DNA of 64,000 nt from Prochlorococcus sp. AG-402-K10. GTDB lineage: Bacteria; Cyanobacteriota; Cyanobacteriia; PCC-6307; Cyanobiaceae. Location: contig QCIF01000005.1 of NCBI GenBank assembly GCA_003216835.1, forward strand, positions 1-64,000, in the 5' to 3' direction. Of this stretch, positions 1 through 9,751 are shown in pieces. How positions within the stretch are numbered: the first letter of the stretch is position 1; the number at the start of each line of letters is the position of its first letter. Under the pieces are notes generated by a model. It did no database searches and was not told where the DNA came from. It was given only the letters and a program-made list of their open reading frames with translations. The position numbers and the translations under genes were made by a program.

Positions 1-653
1 CTTGTAAATAAACCTAGGAACATCACAGGTATTGGTAAAATTAGAGGAACTAGAAAAACTAAAACACCTACAACAAGTTCATCAGCCAAAATATTTCCAA
101 ATAACCTGAAAGATAGTGATAAGGGTTTAGTAAAATCTTCTAAAATTTTAAATGGGAGCATAATAGGTGTTGGATGCACATAATATTCAAAATATCTCCA
201 ACCCTTGTTACTTAAACCAGCATAAAAATAAGATAATGAGACCAAAAGTGCTAATGCAATAGTTGTATTAATATCTGCTGTTGGGGCGCCTAATTCGCCA
301 CTTGGTAACTTTATCAATCTCCAAGGGATTAAAGCACCTCCCCAATTACTTACGAATACAAATAAGAATAAAGTTCCTATAAATGGCATCCAATCTCTAT
401 AAACTTTCTCTCCTATTTGTGTCCTAGCAAGATCTCTTATGTAATCCCATAAAAACTCAAGTAAATTTTGTAATCCTTTCGGATCATTTTCCATTTTTTT
501 AGTTCCTAAGGAAATAAAAACTAATAATGCACCCAATAGAATCCATGATGTTAAAAAAACTTGTCCATGAATTCTTATATTTCCGATTTGCCAATAAAGA
601 TGTTGACCAACTTCTAATGCTGCAAAATTTGTTAGCAAGGAATTAAAGTACAT
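1..653 (-). CDS. atpB: ATP synthase F0 subunit a, C-terminus truncated by window edge
   Basis: Reverse-strand reading from ATG at 653 gives [41 protein letters not shown]...[21 protein letters not shown], the conserved subunit a core; adjacent to atp1. Confidence 0.95.
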   Translation of the reverse strand, partial: MYFNSLLTNFAALEVGQHLYWQIGNIRIHGQVFLTSWILLGALLVFISLGTKKMENDPKGLQNLLEFLWDYIRDLARTQIGEKVYRDWMPFIGTLFLFVFVSNWGGALIPWRLIKLPSGELGAPTADINTTIALALLVSLSYFYAGLSNKGWRYFEYYVHPTPIMLPFKILEDFTKPLSLSFRLFGNILADELVVGVLVFLVPLILPIPVMFLGLFT

Positions 654-697
654 TGATTTTAAAAAAGATTATTAAATTTTGATTAAACAAAATTTAC

Positions 698-1174
698 TTA
701 GGAAAGTGAAAAATAAAATATGAGAGAAGGCTTATAGATGAAAAAGCCTATCATTGCTGGCAAAATTTCAATAGATCCTAGCTTACTTGCAAAAATAAAG
801 AGGCAAACTGGAATCAAAAGTTGCAATTTTGATACACCTGTAGATTCTCTACCTATCTTTCCTACACTTTTAGCGAGCAAACGTAAGTAAAAAATACCAG
901 CAAGGGAGCCTATAAAAACACTGAAACCAAAAGTAAAACCAAGAATAATTCCTGTTAAAGATGCAATTATGATAGAAACGATAAAAGTTATACCAAAAAT
1001 TGTTAATTGCAATTTTGTATACTCATCATTTTTGGAAAGTAATTTATCGAATTGACTGGCAAAACCTGATTTACTTTCTTTTTTGCATGAATTATCTAGG
1101 AATTGATGGCTTGGAACATTCTCGTTAGAAAGATGTTCAACTGTTTTTCTATTTGAGTCCACTGATGTGAACAT
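698..1174 (-). CDS. atp1: ATP synthase protein I (Atp1-like), membrane protein
   Basis: 158-aa ORF with TM helices immediately upstream of atpB, the standard cyanobacterial atp operon position. Confidence 0.8.
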   Translation of the reverse strand: MFTSVDSNRKTVEHLSNENVPSHQFLDNSCKKESKSGFASQFDKLLSKNDEYTKLQLTIFGITFIVSIIIASLTGIILGFTFGFSVFIGSLAGIFYLRLLAKSVGKIGRESTGVSKLQLLIPVCLFIFASKLGSIEILPAMIGFFIYKPSLIFYFSLS

Positions 1175-1446
1175 AACTTAGAAAGCCCCCACTAGATGGT
1201 TATAAGTAAGTATATAAACTCACGGAATCTATCATGGAGAGGGACCTTTTAGCTAGGTTTTTTTTTATAAATGGTGAATTCTTAAAATTTGTTGTGAATG
1301 TATTACCCATTTTTAGGTTTATATCAAAGCAATAAAATCTTATAAACCACCTAATTTAATTTAATATGAAAACACTTAAAAATATTGCTAAAAGACTTGG
1401 CAAAGGTTGAATTTAACGTCTCAATAGTATATTTAGAACTCGAAAA

Positions 1447-2682
1447 TTGGAGATAAGTCAAGAAAAAATAAAATATAAAAGAATTTTTAAAAGAAAAAAA
1501 TCTTTTAATTCTAGTGATAAAAATAATCCCATAAATATAAGTGAATCTATATTTCCTTTGCCTTGGAAAATTTGGCCTTATGAAGCGAAAATCCTCATAA
1601 TGTTTATTGGAATTTGGTCAATCTTAGGATTGTTTATCCTTGGATCATCAAGTTGGTGGGTAGCTAGTAAGGAAATGGGACATTGGGCGTACTATTTAAA
1701 AAAACAAATTATTTGGTCAATTCCAGGTTTGTGTGTGTTTTATTTAGTCCTTAATACAAATATAAGAAATCTTTTAAAATTTTCAAAACTTTTTTTCTAC
1801 TTATTCTTCTTGTTAATAGTACTCACAAACATTCATGGTCTTACAGTTAATGGGTCTTCAAGATGGTTAGTACTTGGAAATTTACTTCTTCAACCTTCTG
1901 AATTAATTAAACCTTTCCTAATTTTAGAGGCATCTAACCTCTTTGCTCATTGGAATTTAGTGAAAAACCATAAAAAATTAATTACAATAATCACCTTTGG
2001 GTTATTAATTCTGTTAATACTTAAACAACCTAATTTAAGTACTGCAGCATTAACTGGAATTCTTTTTTGGATTATGGGTTTATGCGGAGGAGTCAAACTT
2101 ATTTCACTTGGCTCTTTTGCCTCATTAGGATTCTTTACTGGATACATAAGTATCCTTAATAATGAATATCAAAAGCTAAGAGTTATATCATTTATTGATC
2201 CTTGGAAATATCAACAAGATACAGGATTTCAATTAGTTCAGAGTTTATTAGCAATAGGTTCAGGCGGTCTTTTTGGCCAGGGTTTTGGTCTCTCTATACA
2301 GAAACTACAATATTTACCCTTTATGTATACGGATTTTATTTTTGCAATCTTTGCAGAAGAATTTGGATTATTGGGATCTAGTTTATTCCTAGCATTTTTG
2401 GTTATTTTCTCATATATCAGTTTACGCATTGCCTTAAAGTGCAGAAACAACTACACAAAATTAATTGCTATTGGATCTGGCACTTTATTAATAGGTCAAT
2501 CAATAATGCATATAGCAGTAGCCACAGGGTCAATGCCTACTACAGGCTTACCATTACCATTTATAAGTTATGGAGGGAATTCATTAATTGCATCATTTTT
2601 TATTGCTGGAATGTTATTAAGATGTTCATTAGAATCAACAGGCTTTATTGGAATTCTTAGTGCAAGAAAGACTCTTAATTAG
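1447..2682 (+). CDS. ftsW: Cell division protein FtsW (TTG start)
   Basis: SEDS family motifs such as NGSSRWLVLGNLLLQPSELIKP and GLPLPFISYGGNSL. Confidence 0.95.
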   Translation: MEISQEKIKYKRIFKRKKSFNSSDKNNPINISESIFPLPWKIWPYEAKILIMFIGIWSILGLFILGSSSWWVASKEMGHWAYYLKKQIIWSIPGLCVFYLVLNTNIRNLLKFSKLFFYLFFLLIVLTNIHGLTVNGSSRWLVLGNLLLQPSELIKPFLILEASNLFAHWNLVKNHKKLITIITFGLLILLILKQPNLSTAALTGILFWIMGLCGGVKLISLGSFASLGFFTGYISILNNEYQKLRVISFIDPWKYQQDTGFQLVQSLLAIGSGGLFGQGFGLSIQKLQYLPFMYTDFIFAIFAEEFGLLGSSLFLAFLVIFSYISLRIALKCRNNYTKLIAIGSGTLLIGQSIMHIAVATGSMPTTGLPLPFISYGGNSLIASFFIAGMLLRCSLESTGFIGILSARKTLN

Positions 2683-2764
2683 TTAGAATTAAAGAGATTT
2701 GAGTCTTGTTATCGTATCAATTAATTTAGTTATTTCTGAATTAGCTCAAAAGGGCAATTTAATC

Positions 2765-3421
2765 ATGCAGCAAGGCCTGAATCATACTGGGCCTTTTACA
2801 GTATTTTTAGTTTTCAGTGCAGGCCTTTTAACAAGCCTAGGTCCATGTTCATTATCCTTACTGCCTGTAACTATTGCTTATATCGGAGGAACAGAGAAAA
2901 ATCAATATAAACTTCTTAGTTTTTCAGGAGGAGTTGTTTGTGCTCTTGTTACATTAGGAGCCTTAAGTGGATTTTTAGGGAAAATATACGGACAAATTCC
3001 TCACTATTACACCTCTATCGTTGCCTTAATAGCAATAATAATGGGTTTTAATTTATTAGGACTTTTAAAATTCCAGTTGCCAAATGGACCCGATTTAAAA
3101 ATTATTGAAGATAAAATACCCTCCTTCCTAACACCTTTTGCACTAGGAACTACTTTTGGACTTGCCTCTTCACCTTGTATTACACCAGTATTAGCTAGTC
3201 TGTTAGCTTGGGTATCACAAGCCAAAAACCCCACTATCTCAATTATCTTTCTATTTTTCTTTGGTTTGGGACAAGTGACACCAATAATCATTGCAGGTGC
3301 TACAACAGAAAATCTAAAACAATTTCTAGAACTTAGAAAATATAGTCAAGTGATTCCTAAATTAAGTGGAGTATTTTTAGTTGCCCTTGGAGGTTTAAAT
3401 TTACTTTCAAATTGGATTTAA
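2765..3421 (+). CDS. ccdA: Cytochrome c biogenesis protein CcdA (track ORF starts at TTG 2699; ATG 2765 more plausible)
   Basis: GPCSLSLLPV and SSPCITPVL paired-cysteine motifs; followed directly by ccs1. Confidence 0.9.
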   Translation: MQQGLNHTGPFTVFLVFSAGLLTSLGPCSLSLLPVTIAYIGGTEKNQYKLLSFSGGVVCALVTLGALSGFLGKIYGQIPHYYTSIVALIAIIMGFNLLGLLKFQLPNGPDLKIIEDKIPSFLTPFALGTTFGLASSPCITPVLASLLAWVSQAKNPTISIIFLFFFGLGQVTPIIIAGATTENLKQFLELRKYSQVIPKLSGVFLVALGGLNLLSNWI

Positions 3422-4708
3422 ATGATTAGTTTTCAAAATTTTATTTTAAAGATATCAAGTTTAAGGTTCGCAATTTCATTAATAATTTTTATTGCCATTT
3501 CAAGTAGTATTGGTACTTTTATCCCTCAAGGGAATAATAAACAAACTTATATTGATTTATTCGATGAATCACCAATTTTTGGATTTATAAATAGTGAAAA
3601 AGTCCTAAAACTGCAATTAGATCATATATATACAAGTTTTTGGTTTTTATTAGCATTAATCCTTCTTTGCATTTCTCTGGCAGCTTGTAGTTTGAGAAGA
3701 CAAATTCCTGCATTAAAAGCGTCTTTACAATGGACTGACTACAAAAATGAAAAAAGGTTTGAAAGATTGCAATTAATATCAAATCACCAAGTAAATTATG
3801 ATGGAGACTATATATCAAAAACTAATTTATTTCTTAAGAAAAATGGTTGGAGCACATCCAGATTTGAAAATCGCCTTTCTGCTAGAAAAGGGTTAATTGG
3901 AAAACTAGGGCCTATTATTGTCCATATCGGACTAATAGTGTTACTTATAGGTTCCGCTTACGGAAGTTTCACTAGCGAATCCAAAGAACAATATTTGATT
4001 CCAGGAGAAAGCTTAGACTTGATAAATGAGAGTACAAATTCCACAGCAACAATAAAATTAGAGAATTTCGTAATAGAACGCGAAAGTGATGGCATACCAA
4101 AACAATTTATTTCAAGGCTAGATTTTTTTTCTGAAAATCCCAAATTAAATGAAATCAAAACAACCAAAGTTAATCACCCAATCAGATATAAAGGATTAAC
4201 TATTTATCAAGCTGATTGGGCAGTTTCAAATATAGTTATTGAAATAGATAAGATTCTTTACCAGCTCCAACTAAAACCAATACCTGAAATAGGTAATCAA
4301 ATTTGGGGCATATTGCTTGAATTAGGAATAGATACAAAAAAAAATTATCTCTTGACAATAGATAATGAAAATGGTCCTATTAAAATCTCTAATCTTGAAA
4401 ATTTTGCTGAAAAAAAACTCTATTTAAATGGCGATTCACTAGAAATTAATTCTTCTGAATTATCTTTAAAAAAGATCGTCTCTAGTAGCGGTTTGATAAT
4501 TAAAAATGATCCTTCAATTCCATTTATTTACTTCTCTTTTATCTTGATAATCTTTGGAACGATAGTAAGTCTTATACCAACGAATCAATTATGGATTCTA
4601 TTTAATAAAGAATCTAAACAATCATTAATTGGTGGTCTTAGTAATAGAAATCTACTTGGTTTTAAAAAAGAATTTTTTAAATTAGCAGAGGAAATTCAGA
4701 AGTTTTAG
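3422..4708 (+). CDS. ccs1: Cytochrome c biogenesis protein Ccs1/ResB
   Basis: ResB-like sequence ([11 protein letters not shown]..., GLTIYQADW), abuts ccdA. Confidence 0.92.
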   Translation: MISFQNFILKISSLRFAISLIIFIAISSSIGTFIPQGNNKQTYIDLFDESPIFGFINSEKVLKLQLDHIYTSFWFLLALILLCISLAACSLRRQIPALKASLQWTDYKNEKRFERLQLISNHQVNYDGDYISKTNLFLKKNGWSTSRFENRLSARKGLIGKLGPIIVHIGLIVLLIGSAYGSFTSESKEQYLIPGESLDLINESTNSTATIKLENFVIERESDGIPKQFISRLDFFSENPKLNEIKTTKVNHPIRYKGLTIYQADWAVSNIVIEIDKILYQLQLKPIPEIGNQIWGILLELGIDTKKNYLLTIDNENGPIKISNLENFAEKKLYLNGDSLEINSSELSLKKIVSSSGLIIKNDPSIPFIYFSFILIIFGTIVSLIPTNQLWILFNKESKQSLIGGLSNRNLLGFKKEFFKLAEEIQKF

Positions 4709-5115
4709 TTTTTTTTCTGTCCACTAAAAATATCTAACTTCATAGACACATTCCCTCTAGGATTAAATTCTGCATTTAAATGTATCCAATGAGGTGAGCC
4801 GGCATTCACTAGATCATCCATTACTCTGTTAACAACTTCTTCATGGGATATTTTCATATCTCTAAAATTATTAATATAAAGTTTTAAGGATTTCAACTCA
4901 TAGACTTTCATCTTGGGTTGATAAAAAATATTTAATTTTGCAAAATCTGGATAACCAGAGAATGGGCATTTACATGTAAATTCAGGTAACTCAATAGAAA
5001 CTTCATAAATTCTTTTCTTATTGGGATTCTCAAAACAAATTATTTTTGATTCTTCAATTAATCTTTCTCCATACAAGGGCCTTTCAGTTGAATCATTTAA
5101 ATTAGTTGAACTCAT
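4705..5115 (-). CDS. queF: NADPH-dependent 7-cyano-7-deazaguanine reductase QueF
   Basis: [22 protein letters not shown] and [13 protein letters not shown] motifs; overlaps ccs1 stop by 4 bp. Confidence 0.95.
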   Translation of the reverse strand: MSSTNLNDSTERPLYGERLIEESKIICFENPNKKRIYEVSIELPEFTCKCPFSGYPDFAKLNIFYQPKMKVYELKSLKLYINNFRDMKISHEEVVNRVMDDLVNAGSPHWIHLNAEFNPRGNVSMKLDIFSGQKKN

Positions 5116-5226
5116 TTTGCAAAAACTTATTTACTAAAACTATATAAAAAGATAAGAATCCGCAAAAAATTTAAACCTTAACAACTATTACAAATAACTA
5201 AAAATAGAATATAAAATCTTTATTTT

Positions 5227-5269
5227 GTATCAACAGTAACATTAATGTTGTCATTTAAAAGGTTTATAT
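5227..5269 (+). promoter_or_regulatory. Candidate NtcA-like box (GTA-N8-AAC, 5227-5240) with -10-like TTATAT (5264-5269)
   Basis: GTATCAACAGTAAC differs by one base from GTAN8TAC; spacing fits a class II NtcA promoter with a start near 5275. Confidence 0.35.
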
Positions 5270-5291
5270 GTGTTTAGTTAAAAAAAAATTA

Positions 5292-5537
5292 ATGGACATT
5301 TGTTTGATCAATATAGATAACAACTTAAATAAATCTATTCAACCTTCAAGTGTGCTTGGGATGTTATGGCTTCAAACACATTTTGAAAATGATAAGTGGG
5401 AAGCATTATCAAACAATTCAGTATTAATTTCTCAAGAAAACTCTAAATTATTAATTGAAGATGCAACTAGTGCTGGGCTAAATATTAAATCAATTTCTGA
5501 AGTTTCAAAGGTGGATGTTTTTCAAAAAAACAATTAA
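5292..5537 (+). CDS. Conserved small protein of unknown function upstream of glnB (track ORF starts at 5268)
   Basis: In-frame ATG at 5292 gives MDICLINIDNNLN...; same strand, 24 bp before glnB. Confidence 0.7.
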   Translation: MDICLINIDNNLNKSIQPSSVLGMLWLQTHFENDKWEALSNNSVLISQENSKLLIEDATSAGLNIKSISEVSKVDVFQKNN

Positions 5538-5900
<363 letters not shown>

Positions 5901-6713
5901 CTAAAGCGTATCTTTTACTAAATTTTCAATATATTTTTTATTTATAATTGAATCTGAAATATATCTTTTACACATCCAAGCTAGGTATTCATGATTTCCT
6001 GCAGGTCCTACTAATGGAGAAGCTATCAAACCCTTAATATTCCATTGAAATTCTTTAGCAGCATTAACAACTGAATCTATCGCCTCTATATGATACTCAG
6101 GTTTTCTAACAACGCCCCCTTTGCTTACTCGATCTTTTCCTACTTCAAATTGCGGCTTGATAAGAAATATTCCCTCTATACAATCTCCAAATAATAAATT
6201 GTTAATAGATTGAAAAACTAACTTTAATGAAATAAAAGACAAATCAGCTACAACGAAATTGGGTAATGAATTATCTTTAAACAAAAAATCATCAGGCTTT
6301 AAATTACGAATATTTGTTCTTTCCAGAAGTATTACTTTTGGATTATTTCTAATCTTCCATGCCGTTTGTCCGTAACCTACATCTATCCCATAAACCAACT
6401 TTGCCCCTTTTTGTAATAAGCAATCTGTAAAACCACCGGTTGAGATGCCAGCATCTATACAAACTTTATCTTTTACATTAATTTCCAGTTTTTTAAAGGC
6501 CTCTAATAATTTTTCTCCTCCCCTTGATACAAATTGAGGTTCAGACTCAATAAAAAATTCAGATCCAATTATCACTTGCTGTCCAGGCTTATCGTAAATC
6601 TTGCCATTTATATCTTTAACTTTCCCTGCGAGAATAATCCCTTGAGCCTTCTGACGAGTTTCACATAAACCCTTATTAAGAAGATAAAGATCTAATCGAC
6701 TTTTTTTAATCAT
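5901..6713 (-). CDS. tlyA: TlyA family rRNA methyltransferase / hemolysin-like protein
   Basis: S4-like N-terminus, DAGISTGGFTDCLLQKGAKLVYGIDVGYGQ, IKPQFEVG. Confidence 0.93.
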   Translation of the reverse strand: MIKKSRLDLYLLNKGLCETRQKAQGIILAGKVKDINGKIYDKPGQQVIIGSEFFIESEPQFVSRGGEKLLEAFKKLEINVKDKVCIDAGISTGGFTDCLLQKGAKLVYGIDVGYGQTAWKIRNNPKVILLERTNIRNLKPDDFLFKDNSLPNFVVADLSFISLKLVFQSINNLLFGDCIEGIFLIKPQFEVGKDRVSKGGVVRKPEYHIEAIDSVVNAAKEFQWNIKGLIASPLVGPAGNHEYLAWMCKRYISDSIINKKYIENLVKDTL

Positions 6714-6997
6714 CTATACATCAAGAAAATTGTTTAGTTAAAAAACTACTGATTAAAGGAGATCAAAACTTTTAAACATATTTTAATTTTAAATTTAAAA
6801 TACAAAGAAAAGAAATAACATTCACAAAGATAACTCAATCCCAAAATTTGGTATTTTTAAGAATTTTTATATGCAAAAAATTTGTTACATAAAAAAATAA
6901 TCTTAATCAAATATCTTCAATGGCAAGTAGATCTTAAAAGCATAGAGCAATTATGGGATTTTAGTTATAAAGTTTAAATTGAAGATGTATAAAAGTT

Positions 6998-8293
6998 GTG
7001 ATTGAACGTTACACATTACCCGAAATGGGTAAAATCTGGACTGAAAATGCAAAATTCCAGAGTTGGCTTAAAGTTGAGATTGCCGCATGTCAAGCAAATT
7101 GCTCTCTTGGGAGAATTCCTGAAGAGGCTTTAACAGAGATTCGCTTAAAGGCAAAATTTGAAGAATCCAGAATAAAAGAAATTGAGAAAGAAGTTAAACA
7201 TGATGTAATAGCCTTTCTTACAAATATTAATGAATTTGTGGGAGACTCTGGAAGATATATTCATGTTGGGATGACAAGTAGTGATGTACTTGATACTGGC
7301 TTATCTCTACAGCTAAAAGATTCATGTGAATTGTTATTAGAGGAAATAGATAAGCTAGAAAACGAAGTCAGATTATTAGCTAGACAACACAAAAATACTT
7401 TAATGATTGGGAGATCCCACGCAATTCACGGAGAGCCGATTTCGTTTGGGTTTAAATTGGCTGGATGGTTAGCAGAAATTATCAGAGATAAAAAAAGATT
7501 ATTAACACTTAAAGATTCTGTTGCCATTGGACAAATAAGTGGAGCCATGGGAACTTATGCCAATACAAATCCAGAGGTAGAAAAAATTACTTGTGATTTG
7601 TTAGGTTTAAAACCAGACACAGCAAGTACTCAGGTTATATCAAGAGATAGGCATGCAGAATATGTTCAAACTATTGCACTAGTGGGTGCTTCGCTTGATA
7701 GATTCGCAACTGAAATAAGGAATCTTCAGAGAACAGATGTTTTAGAGGTTGAAGAGGGATTCTCAAAAGGACAAAAAGGTAGCTCGGCTATGCCACATAA
7801 AAGGAATCCTATACGTAGTGAAAGGGTAAGCGGTTTATCAAGAATTTTGAGGAGTTATGTTTTAACAGCTCTTGAAAATGTGGCACTCTGGCACGAAAGA
7901 GATATTAGCCATAGTTCTAATGAACGCATCATGTTACCTGATGTATCCATATGTTTGCATTTTATGCTTAGGGAGATGAAAGAAATTATAAGTAACTTGA
8001 AAGTTTATCCTGAAAATATGCTCAAGAATTTAAATATATATGGGGGTGTTATCTTTAGTCAAAAAGTTTTGCTTTTACTCGTAGAAAAAGGTTTATCAAG
8101 AGAAAAGGCTTATAGTTTAGTCCAAAAAAATGCTCATCAAGCTTGGAATAATGAGGCTGGAAATTTCAAACAAAATATTGAGCAGGACCCTGAGATTATG
8201 GAATTAGTAAATGAGGATGATTTAAGAGAATGTTTTGACCCCTCCATTCATCTAAACAATTTAAATGTAATATGGGAAAAGCTAAGTATTTAG
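6998..8293 (+). CDS. purB: Adenylosuccinate lyase (GTG start)
   Basis: GSSAMPHKRNPIRSE signature and full-length match to the family. Confidence 0.97.
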   Translation: MIERYTLPEMGKIWTENAKFQSWLKVEIAACQANCSLGRIPEEALTEIRLKAKFEESRIKEIEKEVKHDVIAFLTNINEFVGDSGRYIHVGMTSSDVLDTGLSLQLKDSCELLLEEIDKLENEVRLLARQHKNTLMIGRSHAIHGEPISFGFKLAGWLAEIIRDKKRLLTLKDSVAIGQISGAMGTYANTNPEVEKITCDLLGLKPDTASTQVISRDRHAEYVQTIALVGASLDRFATEIRNLQRTDVLEVEEGFSKGQKGSSAMPHKRNPIRSERVSGLSRILRSYVLTALENVALWHERDISHSSNERIMLPDVSICLHFMLREMKEIISNLKVYPENMLKNLNIYGGVIFSQKVLLLLVEKGLSREKAYSLVQKNAHQAWNNEAGNFKQNIEQDPEIMELVNEDDLRECFDPSIHLNNLNVIWEKLSI

Positions 8294-8345
8294 ATGTTCC
8301 AAATTCTTATTTTAAGTTTAACGACAGTTTTTAAAACAAATAACG

Positions 8346-9728
8346 ATGAAAAACTTTAGGCTTGAAAAAGATAGTATGGGAACAATTCAAGTTCCTGCAA
8401 GAGCTTTATGGGGGGCTCAAACTCAGAGATCGATTATCAATTTTTCGATTGGCGAAGAGTTAATCCCAATTGAATTGGTTTATTCACTTACATTAATTAA
8501 AAAAGCTGCTGCAATAGCCAATTTCAATTTAGGTTTATTAAATAAAGAAAAAAAAGAACTGATTATAAAGGCCTCTAATGAAATACTTAATGGAATGCAT
8601 GATTCACAGTTTCCTTTAAAAATTTGGCAAACAGGTAGTGGTACACAAACGAATATGAATATAAATGAGGTAATATCAAATATTGCCTCTTTAAAAACAA
8701 ATTCAGAACTAGGTAGTCATTATCCGCTTCATCCTAATGATGATGTTAACAAATCACAATCTACAAATGATACTTTCCCCGCAGCTATTCAAATCTCTGT
8801 AGTAACTGAAATACTAAATAAATTAGTCCCATCAATAAAAGAACTTACCAATGCTCTAGATAAAAAAAGTGCCGAATGGGAAAATATTATAAAAATAGGT
8901 AGAACGCATTTTCAAGATGCTGTCCCAATAACTCTTGGCCAAGAAATATCTGCATGGTCTCAACAGATCAAAGATGCTGAAGATTCTCTCGTAATGAGTC
9001 TTGACGAATTATATTTCTTACCTTTGGGTGGAACTGCTGTAGGCACAGGAATTAATTGTCCAAAAGAATTTTCAGAAGAATCTATTAAATCAATTTCAGC
9101 CGATACTAATATTCATTTCTATGAATCAAAGAATCACTTTTCTCGGATGGCGGCACATGATCGATTAGCACAAGTTATGAGCCAAATAAAGATATTAGCA
9201 GGTGCATTATTTAAAATTTCAAATGATATTAAAATATTATCTTCAGGACCTAGGGCAGGTATTTATGAGTTAATCATTCCCCAAAATGAGCCAGGTAGTT
9301 CTATTATGCCAGGCAAAGTTAACCCAACTCAATGTGAAGCATTAACAATGGTATGTACTCAAATAATGGGTTTTGAATATGCTGTATCAATTGCTAATTC
9401 CAGCGGGACATTACAGATGAATGAATACAAGCCACTAATTGGGTTTAATATACTTACAAGTTTAAAATTGCTTAAAAATACAATTAATAACTTTAGGCTT
9501 AAGTTAGTTGAAGGGATGGAACCCAACTATCAAAAAATAAATTCTAATCTAGAAAATTCACTCATGCTAATTACAGCTTTAGTCCCAAAAATAGGGTATG
9601 AAAAAGCCGCTGAAATTGCAAATCTAGCCTTTAATGAATCAATAAATTTAAAAGAGGCAACTGTTAAATTAGGTTATTTAAATGAAGATCAATTTGATGA
9701 ACTAATGAATACTGATTCAATGATTTGA
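8346..9728 (+). CDS. fumC: Fumarate hydratase class II
   Basis: GSSIMPGKVNPTQCEA signature; TGSGTQTNMNINEVI. Confidence 0.97.
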   Translation: MKNFRLEKDSMGTIQVPARALWGAQTQRSIINFSIGEELIPIELVYSLTLIKKAAAIANFNLGLLNKEKKELIIKASNEILNGMHDSQFPLKIWQTGSGTQTNMNINEVISNIASLKTNSELGSHYPLHPNDDVNKSQSTNDTFPAAIQISVVTEILNKLVPSIKELTNALDKKSAEWENIIKIGRTHFQDAVPITLGQEISAWSQQIKDAEDSLVMSLDELYFLPLGGTAVGTGINCPKEFSEESIKSISADTNIHFYESKNHFSRMAAHDRLAQVMSQIKILAGALFKISNDIKILSSGPRAGIYELIIPQNEPGSSIMPGKVNPTQCEALTMVCTQIMGFEYAVSIANSSGTLQMNEYKPLIGFNILTSLKLLKNTINNFRLKLVEGMEPNYQKINSNLENSLMLITALVPKIGYEKAAEIANLAFNESINLKEATVKLGYLNEDQFDELMNTDSMI

Positions 9729-9729
9729 T

Positions 9730-9751
9730 TGATAGTTATTAAGAACTATCA
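9730..9751. terminator. Inverted repeat TGATAGTT-attaag-AACTATCA between convergent fumC and helicase stops
   Basis: Perfect 8-bp arms with a 6-nt loop; no clear U-tract on either strand. Confidence 0.4.

Noticed and set aside
1366-1410. 14-codon ORF MKTLKNIAKRLGKG upstream of ftsW
   Set aside because: Very short, likely by chance in AT-rich sequence; no supporting ribosome-site or terminator structure
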